Below, piece by piece: positions 9,850 through 19,706 of a stretch of 64,000 nt of DNA. Below the pieces are notes generated by a model. That model saw only the letters and a list, made by a program, of their open reading frames with translations. It did not search any database and was not told the DNA's origin. How positions within the stretch are numbered: the first letter of the stretch is position 1; each line of letters starts with the position of its first letter. Position numbers and translations under genes: made by a program. Location of the stretch: the NCBI GenBank assembly GCA_902593405.1, contig CACJIB010000004.1, forward strand, positions 1-64,000, given 5' to 3'. Source of the DNA: an uncultured Pelagibacteraceae bacterium. GTDB lineage: Bacteria > Pseudomonadota > Alphaproteobacteria > Pelagibacterales > Pelagibacteraceae.

Positions 9850-10516
9850 AAATATCCAGATCAGTTAAATGATAAAAGTCTTTTTGGCTTTCATAACCAA
9901 ATAATTTTTTTTGATCTATTAAATTATTCCAAATTTCCAAAATTGAGTAATTTTCTAATTTTTCTTTAATAAATAATTTTTTATTAATTATTTGACAACC
10001 AATGTAAATAAATTCTTTTTCAGTGCCTTTGTTAATTAAATTATTTTTTAAATTGAAATCTCCTTTTAACTTTTTATCAAAACTTAATTTTTTATTTGCT
10101 AAGAGAAGAATGTTTTCTAATTCTTTAGAAAAATACATTTTTTCCATATTAAATATCTCATCATTATAATTATTACTCCAGATTGTATCAGGATTAAAAA
10201 TTATAAAATCTTCTTCATTGGAATCTTGGATCATATTTTGAATACCTCCCCCTGTATCTAAAATATGCTCACCATCCTCAATTATTTTGATATCAATATT
10301 AAAATTTTTACTGTTTAAAAAAACTGAAAATTGATCCTTTAAATAAAAAGTATTTATTAAAATTTTTTGAATACCTAGTTTTTCGATTAAATTAATGCAT
10401 CTCTCCAGCATACTTACATCTTTAATCTCTAATAAGGGCTTAGGAGTATTTAAAGTAATTGGGTTTAATCTCTTACCAAAACCTGCACATAAAATTAAAG
10501 CTGTATTTATTCTCAC
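9827..10516 (-). CDS. murU: Nucleotidyltransferase, MurU-like (N-acetylmuramate-1-P uridylyltransferase family)
   Basis: ALILCAGFGKRLNPITLNTPKPLLEI; adjacent to AmgK-like kinase. Confidence 0.65.
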   Translation of the reverse strand: MRINTALILCAGFGKRLNPITLNTPKPLLEIKDVSMLERCINLIEKLGIQKILINTFYLKDQFSVFLNSKNFNIDIKIIEDGEHILDTGGGIQNMIQDSNEEDFIIFNPDTIWSNNYNDEIFNMEKMYFSKELENILLLANKKLSFDKKLKGDFNLKNNLINKGTEKEFIYIGCQIINKKLFIKEKLENYSILEIWNNLIDQKKLFGYESQKDFYHLTDLDIFKKLKDL

Positions 10517-10520
10517 TTCT

Positions 10521-11468
10521 CTACCTTATAAATTTTGGAAAATTATTTTTTAATAGCAACATCAAATTATTGAATTCATTTTGCTCTTTAATTCTATGAT
10601 TAATCAATTCCCAAGCGTAGGGAATCAATTTGAGATATTTTCTTTTATTATCTCTTACAGCTAAACGCATAAATATACCAATTATTTTTAAATTCCTTAA
10701 AACAGATAAAATTTCAAAATCTTTTTTAAATTTTTCTAAATCGATTTTTTTATTTGTTTTGACGTAAAACTTAAATACTTTCTCTTTTAATTCATTGGGT
10801 GTTTTTAATCTTACGTCGTCAATTAAGGATGCTAAATCGTAAGCTCTATTACCAATTAGTGCATCTTGACTGTCTATTACTGCAATTTTTTTATTGTGAT
10901 ACATAAAATTTGAAACATGAAAATCTCTATGAACAAATGTGTCATTTTTGTAATTTAATTTTGATAATAAATTTTTTACCTCTGATTTAAATTTCTTTTT
11001 AAATTTAATACTTTTGAATTTAGATAATTTCTTTGATGCGTACCAGTCACAAAAAAGTTTAGTTTCATCAAACAAAATTTTGTTATTATATTCTTGAACT
11101 TTATATAATTTGTTTTTAAAATTTTTTACCTTTTTATCTTTTATTAATTGTATTTTATTTAAAATTTTTATTATCTTTTTAAAAATGACATATTTATTAT
11201 TCTTTTTGTTTTTTAAAATTTGAAACAAAGTTTGATCTCCAAAGTCATTTATTTCTATATAATTATTAAGGTAATTTTCACTTAATAGAATGGGTGCTAA
11301 AATTTTATTTTTAATTAAAATTTTATTTATCGCATCGTAAATTAAAAGATTTTTTAACTTTTCTTTCTTGGATACTACAATAATAGATTTATTTTTTCTG
11401 CTTCTATAAAATTCTCTAAAAGACGCGTCACCTTTTATTTTTTTCAATTTTGCTAAGCTTTTCATCAA
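10521..11468 (-). CDS. amgK: Sugar/aminoglycoside phosphotransferase, AmgK-like
   Basis: GDASFREFYR N-term; FVHRDFHVSNFMYH...IAVIDSQDALIGNRAYDLASL. Confidence 0.65.
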   Translation of the reverse strand: MMKSLAKLKKIKGDASFREFYRSRKNKSIIVVSKKEKLKNLLIYDAINKILIKNKILAPILLSENYLNNYIEINDFGDQTLFQILKNKKNNKYVIFKKIIKILNKIQLIKDKKVKNFKNKLYKVQEYNNKILFDETKLFCDWYASKKLSKFKSIKFKKKFKSEVKNLLSKLNYKNDTFVHRDFHVSNFMYHNKKIAVIDSQDALIGNRAYDLASLIDDVRLKTPNELKEKVFKFYVKTNKKIDLEKFKKDFEILSVLRNLKIIGIFMRLAVRDNKRKYLKLIPYAWELINHRIKEQNEFNNLMLLLKNNFPKFIR

Positions 11469-11481
11469 AATAAATTTTAAT

Positions 11482-11931
11482 TTAAACTTTTATATCTACA
11501 GTTCTATCATTTAATTGATTTAAATAATTAAATGTTAAAGTTATAAATTTTATATCTTGTTTATCAGCAATCAATTGTGGCCATTCTATAAGTGTTATTA
11601 ATTTATTATCTTTTTCAAAAATATCTAAATTATTGATATCCTCTTTCCTATTAATTCTAAATAAATCATAATGTTTTATTCTTATATTTTTCACCTGATA
11701 CTCATTTAATAAACTAAAAGTAGGGCTTGTAATTTCTGTTTGTTTTAGATTATTTATTTTTTGATACTCATTTATAAAATGTTTAACAAAGGTTGTTTTA
11801 CCAACGCCCATCTCTCCATATAAAAAAACAAACTCGCCGCCTTTAAGATATTTTGTAAATTCTTTAGCTAATTCTTTAGTTAACTTCTCTGAAGTGATAT
11901 CGATTGTGCTATCTTTAATAGCGATAGGCAT
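11482..11931 (-). CDS. tsaE: tRNA threonylcarbamoyladenosine biosynthesis protein TsaE
   Basis: [35 protein letters not shown]; likely start MPIAIKD at 11931 (track ORF extends to 11958). Confidence 0.9.
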   Translation of the reverse strand: MPIAIKDSTIDITSEKLTKELAKEFTKYLKGGEFVFLYGEMGVGKTTFVKHFINEYQKINNLKQTEITSPTFSLLNEYQVKNIRIKHYDLFRINRKEDINNLDIFEKDNKLITLIEWPQLIADKQDIKFITLTFNYLNQLNDRTVDIKV

Positions 11932-13201
11932 CTGGTTTGAAAGGACCTTCTGTTCCAACGCTTATATAATCTGCTTGCTCTTTTGATAATTTTGTTAGTT
12001 TTGCCCCAACTTTTTTTAAATGCAAAGTTGCTACTTTTTCATCTAAATGTTTTGGAAGTACGTAAACTTTATTTTCATAATTTTTATGATTATGCCAAAG
12101 TTCTATTTGAGCAATAACTTGATTAGTAAATGATGCACTCATTACAAAACTTGGATGTCCAGTTGCACAACCAAGATTAACTAATCTTCCTTCAGCTAAA
12201 AGAATAATTCTTTTACCACTAGGCAGCTCTATTTCATGCACTTGAGGTTTTACTTCAGTCCATTTATAATTTCTAAGAGCTTCAACTTGTATTTCATTAT
12301 CAAAGTGACCAATATTACATAAGATGGCTCTATCCTTCATATCTCTCATATGATCTGCAGTGACAATATCTTTATTACCTGTTGCTGTTACTACGATATC
12401 AGCTCTACTTATAGCCTCCTCCATTAATACCACTTCATAACCTTCCATTGCAGCTTGTAGAGCACAAATTGGATCTGCTTCTGTAACTAAAACTCTAGCT
12501 CCACTTTGTCTTAAAGATGCAGCACTTCCTTTTCCAACGTCTCCAAAACCAGCAACAATAGCAATTTTTCCAGACATCATTACATCAGTAGCTCTTCTTA
12601 TCCCATCTACTAAACTTTCTCTACATCCATATAAATTATCAAATTTTGATTTTGTGACAGAGTCATTCACGTTTATTGCTGGAACTAAAAGCGATTTATC
12701 TTTTTCCATTTTATTAAGTGCTTTAATTCCAGTGGTAGTCTCTTCTGAAACTCCCTTGATATCTTTCATTAAATCCTGATATTCATTGTGCATGATAGCT
12801 GTTAAATCACCACCATCATCTAACAACATGTTAGGTTTCCAGTCAGGTTTTCCAACTATAGTTTGTTTAATGCACCATAAATATTCCTCTTCTGTTTCAC
12901 CTTTCCAAGCATAAACAGGGATCCCAGCCTTTGCAATTGCAGCAGCTGCATGATCTTGTGTTGAAAAAATATTACATGAAGACCAACGAACTTCAGCGCC
13001 TAATGCAACTAAGGTTTCGATTAGTACTGCAGTTTGAATTGTCATATGAAGACATCCTATAATTCTTGCACCCTTTAATGGTTTTTCTTTAGAATACTCT
13101 TCTCTTAAAGCCATTAAACCAGGCATTTCACTTTCAGCTATTGATATTTCTTTTCTACCAAATTCAGCTTGTGCAATGTCTTTTACTTTATAATCTTCCA
13201 T
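11915..13201 (-). CDS. ahcY: Adenosylhomocysteinase
   Basis: [42 protein letters not shown]; ends PFKPDAYRY. Confidence 0.98.
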   Translation of the reverse strand: MEDYKVKDIAQAEFGRKEISIAESEMPGLMALREEYSKEKPLKGARIIGCLHMTIQTAVLIETLVALGAEVRWSSCNIFSTQDHAAAAIAKAGIPVYAWKGETEEEYLWCIKQTIVGKPDWKPNMLLDDGGDLTAIMHNEYQDLMKDIKGVSEETTTGIKALNKMEKDKSLLVPAINVNDSVTKSKFDNLYGCRESLVDGIRRATDVMMSGKIAIVAGFGDVGKGSAASLRQSGARVLVTEADPICALQAAMEGYEVVLMEEAISRADIVVTATGNKDIVTADHMRDMKDRAILCNIGHFDNEIQVEALRNYKWTEVKPQVHEIELPSGKRIILLAEGRLVNLGCATGHPSFVMSASFTNQVIAQIELWHNHKNYENKVYVLPKHLDEKVATLHLKKVGAKLTKLSKEQADYISVGTEGPFKPDAYRY

Positions 13202-13208
13202 GGCAAGC

Positions 13209-13236
13209 TTTATACAGCTAAGTATTTATTTATCAA
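13209..13236 (-). promoter_or_regulatory. Candidate promoter for ahcY
   Basis: Minus strand TTGATA (13236-13231) - 16 nt - TATAAA (13214-13209) inside the 42-nt chvG/ahcY gap side upstream of ahcY. Confidence 0.5.
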
Positions 13237-13243
13237 GCAATGA

Positions 13244-14785
13244 TTAAACATTGGGAAATCTTATCTCTATCATTGCTCCTTCTTTATCAATACGATTAGA
13301 TGCTACAATTTCACCATCGTGGAGTTCAACCAAGTTTTTTACTATATTTAAACCTAAGCCTGAATGTTCTCCAAATTTTTCAGGTCTATTACTATAAAAT
13401 CTTTTAAATATTCTTGATGTATCTTTTTCTTTAAATCCTTGTCCTTCATCAACAATTTTGATTGATATTTGATTTTTTCCATTAACAGAAACATCAACAA
13501 AAACATTAGCACCGTCTTTACTAAATGATATTGAATTATCCAATAAATTTGCAATGATTTGTTCAATTCTGTTTTCTATACCATTTATTAAATATTTATT
13601 TTTTCCATCATTTTTATATTCAATTTTAATTCCTTTTTTCACTTGATGAATATTATTATAATCATCAACAACAGATTGAATGATAGGTTCAATATCAATT
13701 TTTTTCATTTTTTCTTTACTTAAAGCAACTTCATCCTTTAACATTTGCGAGTAATCGGTAATTAATCTTTCTATTCTTTGAACGTCATGACTAAGTATAT
13801 TCAATAATCTATTTCTTTGTTCGCTATCATTTGTGTCTTGTAAAATTTCTGATGCACTTTTTAAAGATGCTAATGGATTTCTAATTTCATGAACTAGATC
13901 TGTCGAAAAGTTTTCTGCATGTGTAACTCTATTTTGAAGCTCATTTGTCATATCTTCTAAAGAATTAGATAAAAGTCCTAATTCGTCATTTCTTTTTTTT
14001 AAATTTTCAATACCTGGTTTAACTTGACTTTTTTCTTTGATACGAATTGTATATCCAACAAGATTTTGTATTGGTTTAATGAAATATCTACTTAAAACAA
14101 AAGAAAAAATTAATATTACAAATCCTACAGATATAGCCGTTCTTATTACAAATGCTTTTCTCTCATCTATCGCTGTCTTTATTTCATTAGCATTTTCTGT
14201 AATAGCTACATAACCAAGATTAATTCCATTCTTTGTAACATTCTTAATTGTTGTTACATTAAATTGATTAAAATTTTCTTGCGTAAATGTGTAAGGAGAT
14301 CCTAAATTTTCAGAATTGGAATAATTTTTTAATATATCTTTGAATGAAACAGGTTTTTTTTCATCAATTTTTATATTTTTTTCCTCAATAGTTTTTTCTA
14401 TTTCCTCATTATCTAAACTTTCAAATTCAATTTTATCAAGTCTTGTAGAGAATGATCTTGGATCAAGATCTAAAGTATCAGTGTCACCAATAAGGTTAAG
14501 TTGATCATCAAAAAATATTACTCTATCTAAATTTTGAAAAATAAACCTTGTAGAAAATAAAAATCTTCTAATATCGTCTGATTGGAATTTTACATCTAGC
14601 CTTAAAATATTATCAATAGTATTGTTAATAATATTTGTATGATTTTGAGATTTTTTTTTTATTAAACTTGGCTGAATATTATTAAGATATATGAAAGTAA
14701 ATAGTCCAATAATTGTAAAAATTACAAAATTTATAAATAAAAATTTCTTTAATATAGAAAGAGTTTTTAAGTATTTACTAAACAT
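13244..14785 (-). CDS. chvG: Sensor histidine kinase, ChvG-like
   Basis: Two TM, HAMP, H-box DLVHEIRNPLASLKSASEILQ, HATPase; directly after ChvI-like regulator. Confidence 0.85.
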   Translation of the reverse strand: MFSKYLKTLSILKKFLFINFVIFTIIGLFTFIYLNNIQPSLIKKKSQNHTNIINNTIDNILRLDVKFQSDDIRRFLFSTRFIFQNLDRVIFFDDQLNLIGDTDTLDLDPRSFSTRLDKIEFESLDNEEIEKTIEEKNIKIDEKKPVSFKDILKNYSNSENLGSPYTFTQENFNQFNVTTIKNVTKNGINLGYVAITENANEIKTAIDERKAFVIRTAISVGFVILIFSFVLSRYFIKPIQNLVGYTIRIKEKSQVKPGIENLKKRNDELGLLSNSLEDMTNELQNRVTHAENFSTDLVHEIRNPLASLKSASEILQDTNDSEQRNRLLNILSHDVQRIERLITDYSQMLKDEVALSKEKMKKIDIEPIIQSVVDDYNNIHQVKKGIKIEYKNDGKNKYLINGIENRIEQIIANLLDNSISFSKDGANVFVDVSVNGKNQISIKIVDEGQGFKEKDTSRIFKRFYSNRPEKFGEHSGLGLNIVKNLVELHDGEIVASNRIDKEGAMIEIRFPNV

Positions 14786-15492
14786 TAGCTAACATTCCAT
14801 CTATATCCACTACCATACCTAGTTTCAATAGCTGAAAAATCAGGATCTACTTTTTTAAATTTTTTTCTAATTCGTTTTACGTGACTATCAATAGTTCTAT
14901 CCTCAATATCTGTATCTTCTCGGTAAGCAATATCCATAAGCTGAGCTCTTTCTTTAATTATACCAGGTCTCTTTGCTAATTCTTTAACAATTAAAAACTC
15001 AGTTGTTGTCAATTTATCAGGCAGCTGTTTTCCATTCCATTCACACTCGAGTTGTGATGGATCTAATTTTAATCTTCCATGAGATATAAGGCTTTTGTTT
15101 TCCTCTAGAATATTATTTGAATCTTTTTTTCTTAACTGCAGTCTAATTCTCTCAATCAAAACTTTTATGGAAAAACCTCCTGATTTTTTTACAAAATCAT
15201 CTGCACCTAGCTTTAGCCCTAACAACTCATCAATTTCATCATCTTTAGATGTTAAAAAAATTACTGGTAAGGAAGTTTTTTTTCGAAGTTTTTTTAGTAA
15301 TTCTTCTCCATCCATCTTAGGCATCTTTATATCAATAACTGCTAAGTCAGGCGGCATTCTGGTTAAACCGATTAATGCACTTTCACCATCAATGTATGTT
15401 TGAACTTTAAAACCCTCTTTTTCTAATGCGATACTCAAACTTGTTAAAATATTTCTATCGTCATCTATCAAAGCTATTGTTTGTTTTTGCAT
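14785..15492 (-). CDS. chvI: OmpR-family response regulator, ChvI-like
   Basis: IALIDDDRNILTSLSIALEKEGFKVQTY...IDIKMPKMDGEELL; winged-helix C-term ending GSGYRW. Confidence 0.88.
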   Translation of the reverse strand: MQKQTIALIDDDRNILTSLSIALEKEGFKVQTYIDGESALIGLTRMPPDLAVIDIKMPKMDGEELLKKLRKKTSLPVIFLTSKDDEIDELLGLKLGADDFVKKSGGFSIKVLIERIRLQLRKKDSNNILEENKSLISHGRLKLDPSQLECEWNGKQLPDKLTTTEFLIVKELAKRPGIIKERAQLMDIAYREDTDIEDRTIDSHVKRIRKKFKKVDPDFSAIETRYGSGYRWNVS

Positions 15493-15503
15493 AAAGTAGT
15501 TTA

Positions 15504-15533
15504 AAAATACTAAATTGTCCTAATTTGGGCAAT
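15504..15533 (-). promoter_or_regulatory. Candidate chvI promoter overlapping a dyad
   Basis: Minus strand TTGCCC - 17 nt - TATTTT; dyad ATTGTCC-TAATTT-GGGCAAT at 15514-15533. Confidence 0.35.
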
Positions 15534-15542
15534 GTTATAAAT

Positions 15543-18317
15543 TTAATGTAACATACCCCAATTGTCTCCCACATTAATATCAACTGTTAAAGGAGTTGAA
15601 AAAGAATGATAATCACTCTGAGCGACACTGGTCATTTCTTTCTCAATTAATTTAATCATTACTGTTTCATCTTTTTTTGGAATTTCAAAAATTAATTCAT
15701 CATGAATTTGCAAGAGCATTTTTGAATTAGAATTTTTTTCCTCTGATAATTTCTTATCTAATCTTATCATAGCTAATCTCATTACTTCAGAAGCAGAACC
15801 TTGAATGGGAGCATTAATTGCAGCACGTTCTTGAAAATTTCTGACATTAAAGTTTTTGTCATTTATTCCATTAAAGTGAGATCTTCGTCCAAAAATATTG
15901 TTAACATATCCACTTTTCCTACAAAATTTAATTGTATTATCCATATAAACTTTAATTTCTGGAAACTTAGCAAAATATGAATTCAAAAATTCCTCTGCTT
16001 CATAATTAGAAACATTTATTTGCTTAGCTAATCCATATTGTGAAATTCCATAAATAATTCCAAAATTAATAGCCTTAGCCTTTCGTCTGTGATCTTGATT
16101 AACTTTTTTAATATCAATATTAAATATTTGGCTAGCTGTTAAAGAGTGAATATCTTCTTTATTTTTAAAAGCTTTTTTCAGTTCTTTTACATCTGCTAGA
16201 TCTGCTAAAATTCTCATCTCAATTTGATTGTAATCCGCAGAAATTAATAGGTGCCCTTTTTTTGCAGTGAAAGCTTTTCTTATATCTTTTCCATCTTCTG
16301 ATTTAATTGGTATGTTTTGTAAATTGGGATCACTAGATGCTAGTCTTCCAGTCGTTGTAGCAGCCAGCAAAAACGAAGTATGAACTCTTTTTGTATTTGG
16401 GTTTAAATGTTCGGGTAAAGCATCTGAATAGGTATTTTTTAATTTTGAAACTTGTCTCCAGTCTAAAATTAATTTTGGAAACTCATGACCTTTGAAAGCT
16501 AAATCCTCTAAAACACTTGCACTTGTTGCAAAACTTCCTTTTTTGGTTTTTTTTAATCCAGCTATTTTTAAGTCATTATAAATTATTTCACCTAATTGCT
16601 TTGGGGATGCGATATTGAACTCTTTTTTAGAAATTTTAAATACCTCTTTTTCAAGTTTTTGAATTTTTTTTTCAAATTTAGATGAAAGAGATTTTAAAAA
16701 CTTACTGTCAATTTCAACTCCTTCTATTTCCATAAATGCAAGAATTTTAATTAATGGCTTTTCAAAAATTTCATAAATATTTATCATTTTTTCTGATTTT
16801 AAATTTTTGATAAATTTCTTGTATAATCTAAAAGTAACATCAGCATCTTCAGCAGCGTAATCTTTTGCTTTATCTAATTCTACTTCGCTAAAATTAATTT
16901 CTTTCTTACCTGTTCCCACCATATCTTTAAATGAAATAGTTTTATGTCCTAGATGAATTTCTGATAAAGTATCCATATTATGTCTATTTTTTCCTGCATC
17001 TAAGACATAAGACATCAGCATTGTATCTTCCATTGATGAAAGCGTTATTCCACACTTATAAAATACGATAAAATCAAATTTAATATTTTGACCGATTTTT
17101 TTTATACTAGGATCTTCTAATATTTTTTTTAATTTTTTAATTACTGCGTCTTTTTTAAGACACTTGGGTGACTTGTGACCAACTGGTATGTAGCATGCTT
17201 TTCCAATTTTAGAACAGAGGGAAATACCCACTAAATCTGCTTGGTGAGGATCTAATGAAGTGGTTTCTGTATCTACAGCAACTTCACCAACTTCTTCCGC
17301 CTCCTCTATCCATTTGTCAATTTCATCTAAACTATTAATTAAATAATAATTTTTATTATTTATCGTTTGTTGTTTTTCCAGATTTTGAGTTTCAATCTTA
17401 TTACTTTCTAGTTCAGGTTCTCCATAAGCAGAAATTGCAGAGCTTAACAACCTGTTAAATTCCATTTCTCTTAAAAATTTATATAATTTATCTTTATCTA
17501 TATTTTGCAATTTAAATTCACTTAACTCTCTATTAACGGGAGAGTTATGATCTAGTGTTACAAGTTTTTTACTTATTAATGCTTTTTCCTTGTTCTCTAT
17601 TAATGTTTCTCTTCTTTTATTTTGCTTAATCTCATGAGCAGATTTTAGTAAATTTTCTAAAGTACCATATTTGTTAATTAGCTCTGCAGCCGTCTTAACA
17701 CCTATACCTGGAACACCAGGAACATTATCACTACTATCTCCTGCTAAAGATTGCACATCAATGACTTTTGAGGCATCTACTCCAAATTTTTTTACAACAT
17801 CATCATCAGTTATAAATTTGTTTTTCATGGGGTCAAAAATTCGAACTCCTTTTTTGTAAAGCTGCATTAAATCTTTATCTGATGAGACAATTGTAACCTT
17901 TGCACCTTTTTTAAGGATTTGATCAACATACGTGGCTATTAAATCATCTGCTTCATAATTAGGAAGATCCACAGATGGTAAGTTGAATGCTAGAACTGAT
18001 TTTCTTATATATTCAAATTGAGGGGCCAAATCATCAGGCGCCTCTGACCTATTAGCTTTGTAATCACTATAAATTTCATTTCTGAAAGTTTTTCTTGCTG
18101 AGTCGAATATTACTGCAAAATGTGTTGGTTTTTGCAAATTTTGATCAGATTTTGAGTCTTCTAATAATTTAAATAACATACTGCAAAAACCACTCACAGC
18201 GCCTGTTGGAAGCCCATCACTTTTTCTAGTCAATGGAGGCAAAGCATAATAAGCTCTAAAAATATAACCAGAGCCATCAATCAAATAAAAATGATCTGTT
18301 TTTTGAATTTTATTCAT
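15543..18317 (-). CDS. polA: DNA polymerase I
   Basis: 924 aa; 5'-3' exo (LIDGSGYIFRAYYALPPL), intact 3'-5' exo motifs (DTETTSLD; NIKFDFIVF; YAAEDADVTF), pol motifs (SADYNQIEMRILAD; RRKAKAINFGIIYG; IHDELIFE). Confidence 0.97.
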   Translation of the reverse strand: MNKIQKTDHFYLIDGSGYIFRAYYALPPLTRKSDGLPTGAVSGFCSMLFKLLEDSKSDQNLQKPTHFAVIFDSARKTFRNEIYSDYKANRSEAPDDLAPQFEYIRKSVLAFNLPSVDLPNYEADDLIATYVDQILKKGAKVTIVSSDKDLMQLYKKGVRIFDPMKNKFITDDDVVKKFGVDASKVIDVQSLAGDSSDNVPGVPGIGVKTAAELINKYGTLENLLKSAHEIKQNKRRETLIENKEKALISKKLVTLDHNSPVNRELSEFKLQNIDKDKLYKFLREMEFNRLLSSAISAYGEPELESNKIETQNLEKQQTINNKNYYLINSLDEIDKWIEEAEEVGEVAVDTETTSLDPHQADLVGISLCSKIGKACYIPVGHKSPKCLKKDAVIKKLKKILEDPSIKKIGQNIKFDFIVFYKCGITLSSMEDTMLMSYVLDAGKNRHNMDTLSEIHLGHKTISFKDMVGTGKKEINFSEVELDKAKDYAAEDADVTFRLYKKFIKNLKSEKMINIYEIFEKPLIKILAFMEIEGVEIDSKFLKSLSSKFEKKIQKLEKEVFKISKKEFNIASPKQLGEIIYNDLKIAGLKKTKKGSFATSASVLEDLAFKGHEFPKLILDWRQVSKLKNTYSDALPEHLNPNTKRVHTSFLLAATTTGRLASSDPNLQNIPIKSEDGKDIRKAFTAKKGHLLISADYNQIEMRILADLADVKELKKAFKNKEDIHSLTASQIFNIDIKKVNQDHRRKAKAINFGIIYGISQYGLAKQINVSNYEAEEFLNSYFAKFPEIKVYMDNTIKFCRKSGYVNNIFGRRSHFNGINDKNFNVRNFQERAAINAPIQGSASEVMRLAMIRLDKKLSEEKNSNSKMLLQIHDELIFEIPKKDETVMIKLIEKEMTSVAQSDYHSFSTPLTVDINVGDNWGMLH

Positions 18318-18431
18318 GAAGTAATATTAAATATTATAATGATAACATATTCTGTACATAAAAAAATTTACTTTCAATTATTATAACAATTATAAGTAGA
18401 TTATTTTTTATATTTTGAGTATTATTTAATT

Positions 18432-18983
18432 ATGGAATTAACAAAAAATCTCACGCAAGCTAAACTATTTAAATCTCTGGTTGTTATTGTTCTTGGTTCA
18501 ATAGCACTAACTATATCAGCAAAGATCAAAATTCCTTTCTATCCTGTGCCTATGACTATGCAAACATTTGTTGTATTGTTTTTAGGAATAAGTTTAGGGC
18601 ACAAAATTGCACTAGCTGCAATTGGTCTATATTTAATTGAAGGAATTGCAGGACTTCCTGTATTTTCAAATTCTCCTGAAAAAGGTGTTGGATTAGTTTA
18701 CTTTACAGGTCCAACTATGGGTTACTTAATTGGTTTTTTAACTGCTTGTTACTTAGCTTCTAAAATAAAGATTGACGATAATTTTTTTGTTGTTTTATTT
18801 AAGTTAATTATCGCAACTTCAACAATCTATATTTTGGGTCTAATTTGGCTTGGAACATTGATTGGATGGGATAAGCCAATTTTTGCTTTAGGTGCAAAAC
18901 CATTTCTATTAGCTGAGATTTTTAAAATAATGCTTTTAGCTCTTTTGACTAAGCAAATAATTAAAATTAAAAAATTTATCTAG
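18432..18983 (+). CDS. bioY: Biotin transporter BioY
   Basis: KIPFYPVPMTMQTFVVLFLGISLG...LYLIEGIAGLPVF..GPTMGYLIGF. Confidence 0.92.
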   Translation: MELTKNLTQAKLFKSLVVIVLGSIALTISAKIKIPFYPVPMTMQTFVVLFLGISLGHKIALAAIGLYLIEGIAGLPVFSNSPEKGVGLVYFTGPTMGYLIGFLTACYLASKIKIDDNFFVVLFKLIIATSTIYILGLIWLGTLIGWDKPIFALGAKPFLLAEIFKIMLLALLTKQIIKIKKFI

Positions 18984-19548
18984 GTGATCTTTTAGAAAGA
19001 ATTCTTTGAAGAGTTCTTCTATGCATTTTAAGTCTTCTGGCTGTTTCTGAAACATTCCTATTACATAGCTCGAAAACTCTATGTATATGTTCCCATTTAA
19101 CTCTGTCAGCTGACATAGGGTTTTCGGGTGGGGCTGCTTTTTTTGAAGGATCTGCCAATAATGCTTTCTCTACATCTTCTGCATCAGCAGGTTTTGCCAA
19201 ATAATCTATAGCACCTTCCTTGATCGCAGCTACTGCTGTTGGAATATTTCCATATCCAGTTAACATGATAATCCTACTATCACTATTTGAAGACTGAATT
19301 TCTTTTACAACCTCAAGTCCATTACCATCTGCAAGCCTTAAGTCTACAACAGCAAAACCAGGTTTTTTTGTTTTTACAGATTCAACTCCCTTTTGCACAC
19401 TCTCAGCTTGAAAAACTTCAAATCCTTTTTTTTCCATTGCTCTGGCTAAACGCTCTCGAAAAGGATTATCATCATCGACGATTAATAATGACTTATTCTC
19501 AAAATCGCTAAGATTCTGTAATTTTGCTTCTTCTTTCATAAGCCTCAT
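18976..19548 (-). CDS. regA: RegA/ActR/PrrA-type response regulator (start may be 19539)
   Basis: Receiver LLIVDDDNPFRERLARAMEKKGF; Fis-type HTH NVSETARRLKMHRRTLQRIL. Confidence 0.88.
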   Translation of the reverse strand: MRLMKEEAKLQNLSDFENKSLLIVDDDNPFRERLARAMEKKGFEVFQAESVQKGVESVKTKKPGFAVVDLRLADGNGLEVVKEIQSSNSDSRIIMLTGYGNIPTAVAAIKEGAIDYLAKPADAEDVEKALLADPSKKAAPPENPMSADRVKWEHIHRVFELCNRNVSETARRLKMHRRTLQRILSKRSPR

Positions 19549-19651
19549 ATGGGGTCTCTACAAGATATTACAATATATGAATTTTACGCATTTCTGGCTT
19601 GAATTATTTGCTTTACATTGGTGTTGTTTACTTTATATGCCAAAAAATATT

Positions 19652-19679
19652 AAAGTTTTTTTAAAAAAGACTTTTTTTT
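19652..19679 (+). promoter_or_regulatory. Attenuator-like hairpin + U-tract in ODC leader
   Basis: AAAGUUUUUU/AAAAAAGACUUU folds into about 10 bp with one G-U pair, followed by U-tract; lies between a promoter-like TTTACA-N16-TATATG (19612-19639) and the SD. Confidence 0.4.
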
Positions 19680-19706
19680 ATTAAATTTTTTTTGGAGGCA
19701 TTTAAA

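Noticed and set aside
13202-13243. SAH riboswitch upstream of ahcY
   Set aside because: The 42-nt gap is too short and lacks any GC-rich structured element.
18318-18431. BioR-type operator (TTATMKATAA) before bioY
   Set aside because: Near matches such as TTATAATGATAA do not fit the consensus; expected in A/T-rich sequence.
19577-19684. Possible 35-codon upstream ORF before ODC (MNFTHFWLELFALHWCCLLYMPKN...)
   Set aside because: Its start lies upstream of the predicted promoter and short ORFs of this size are common by chance; kept only as context for the leader hairpin.
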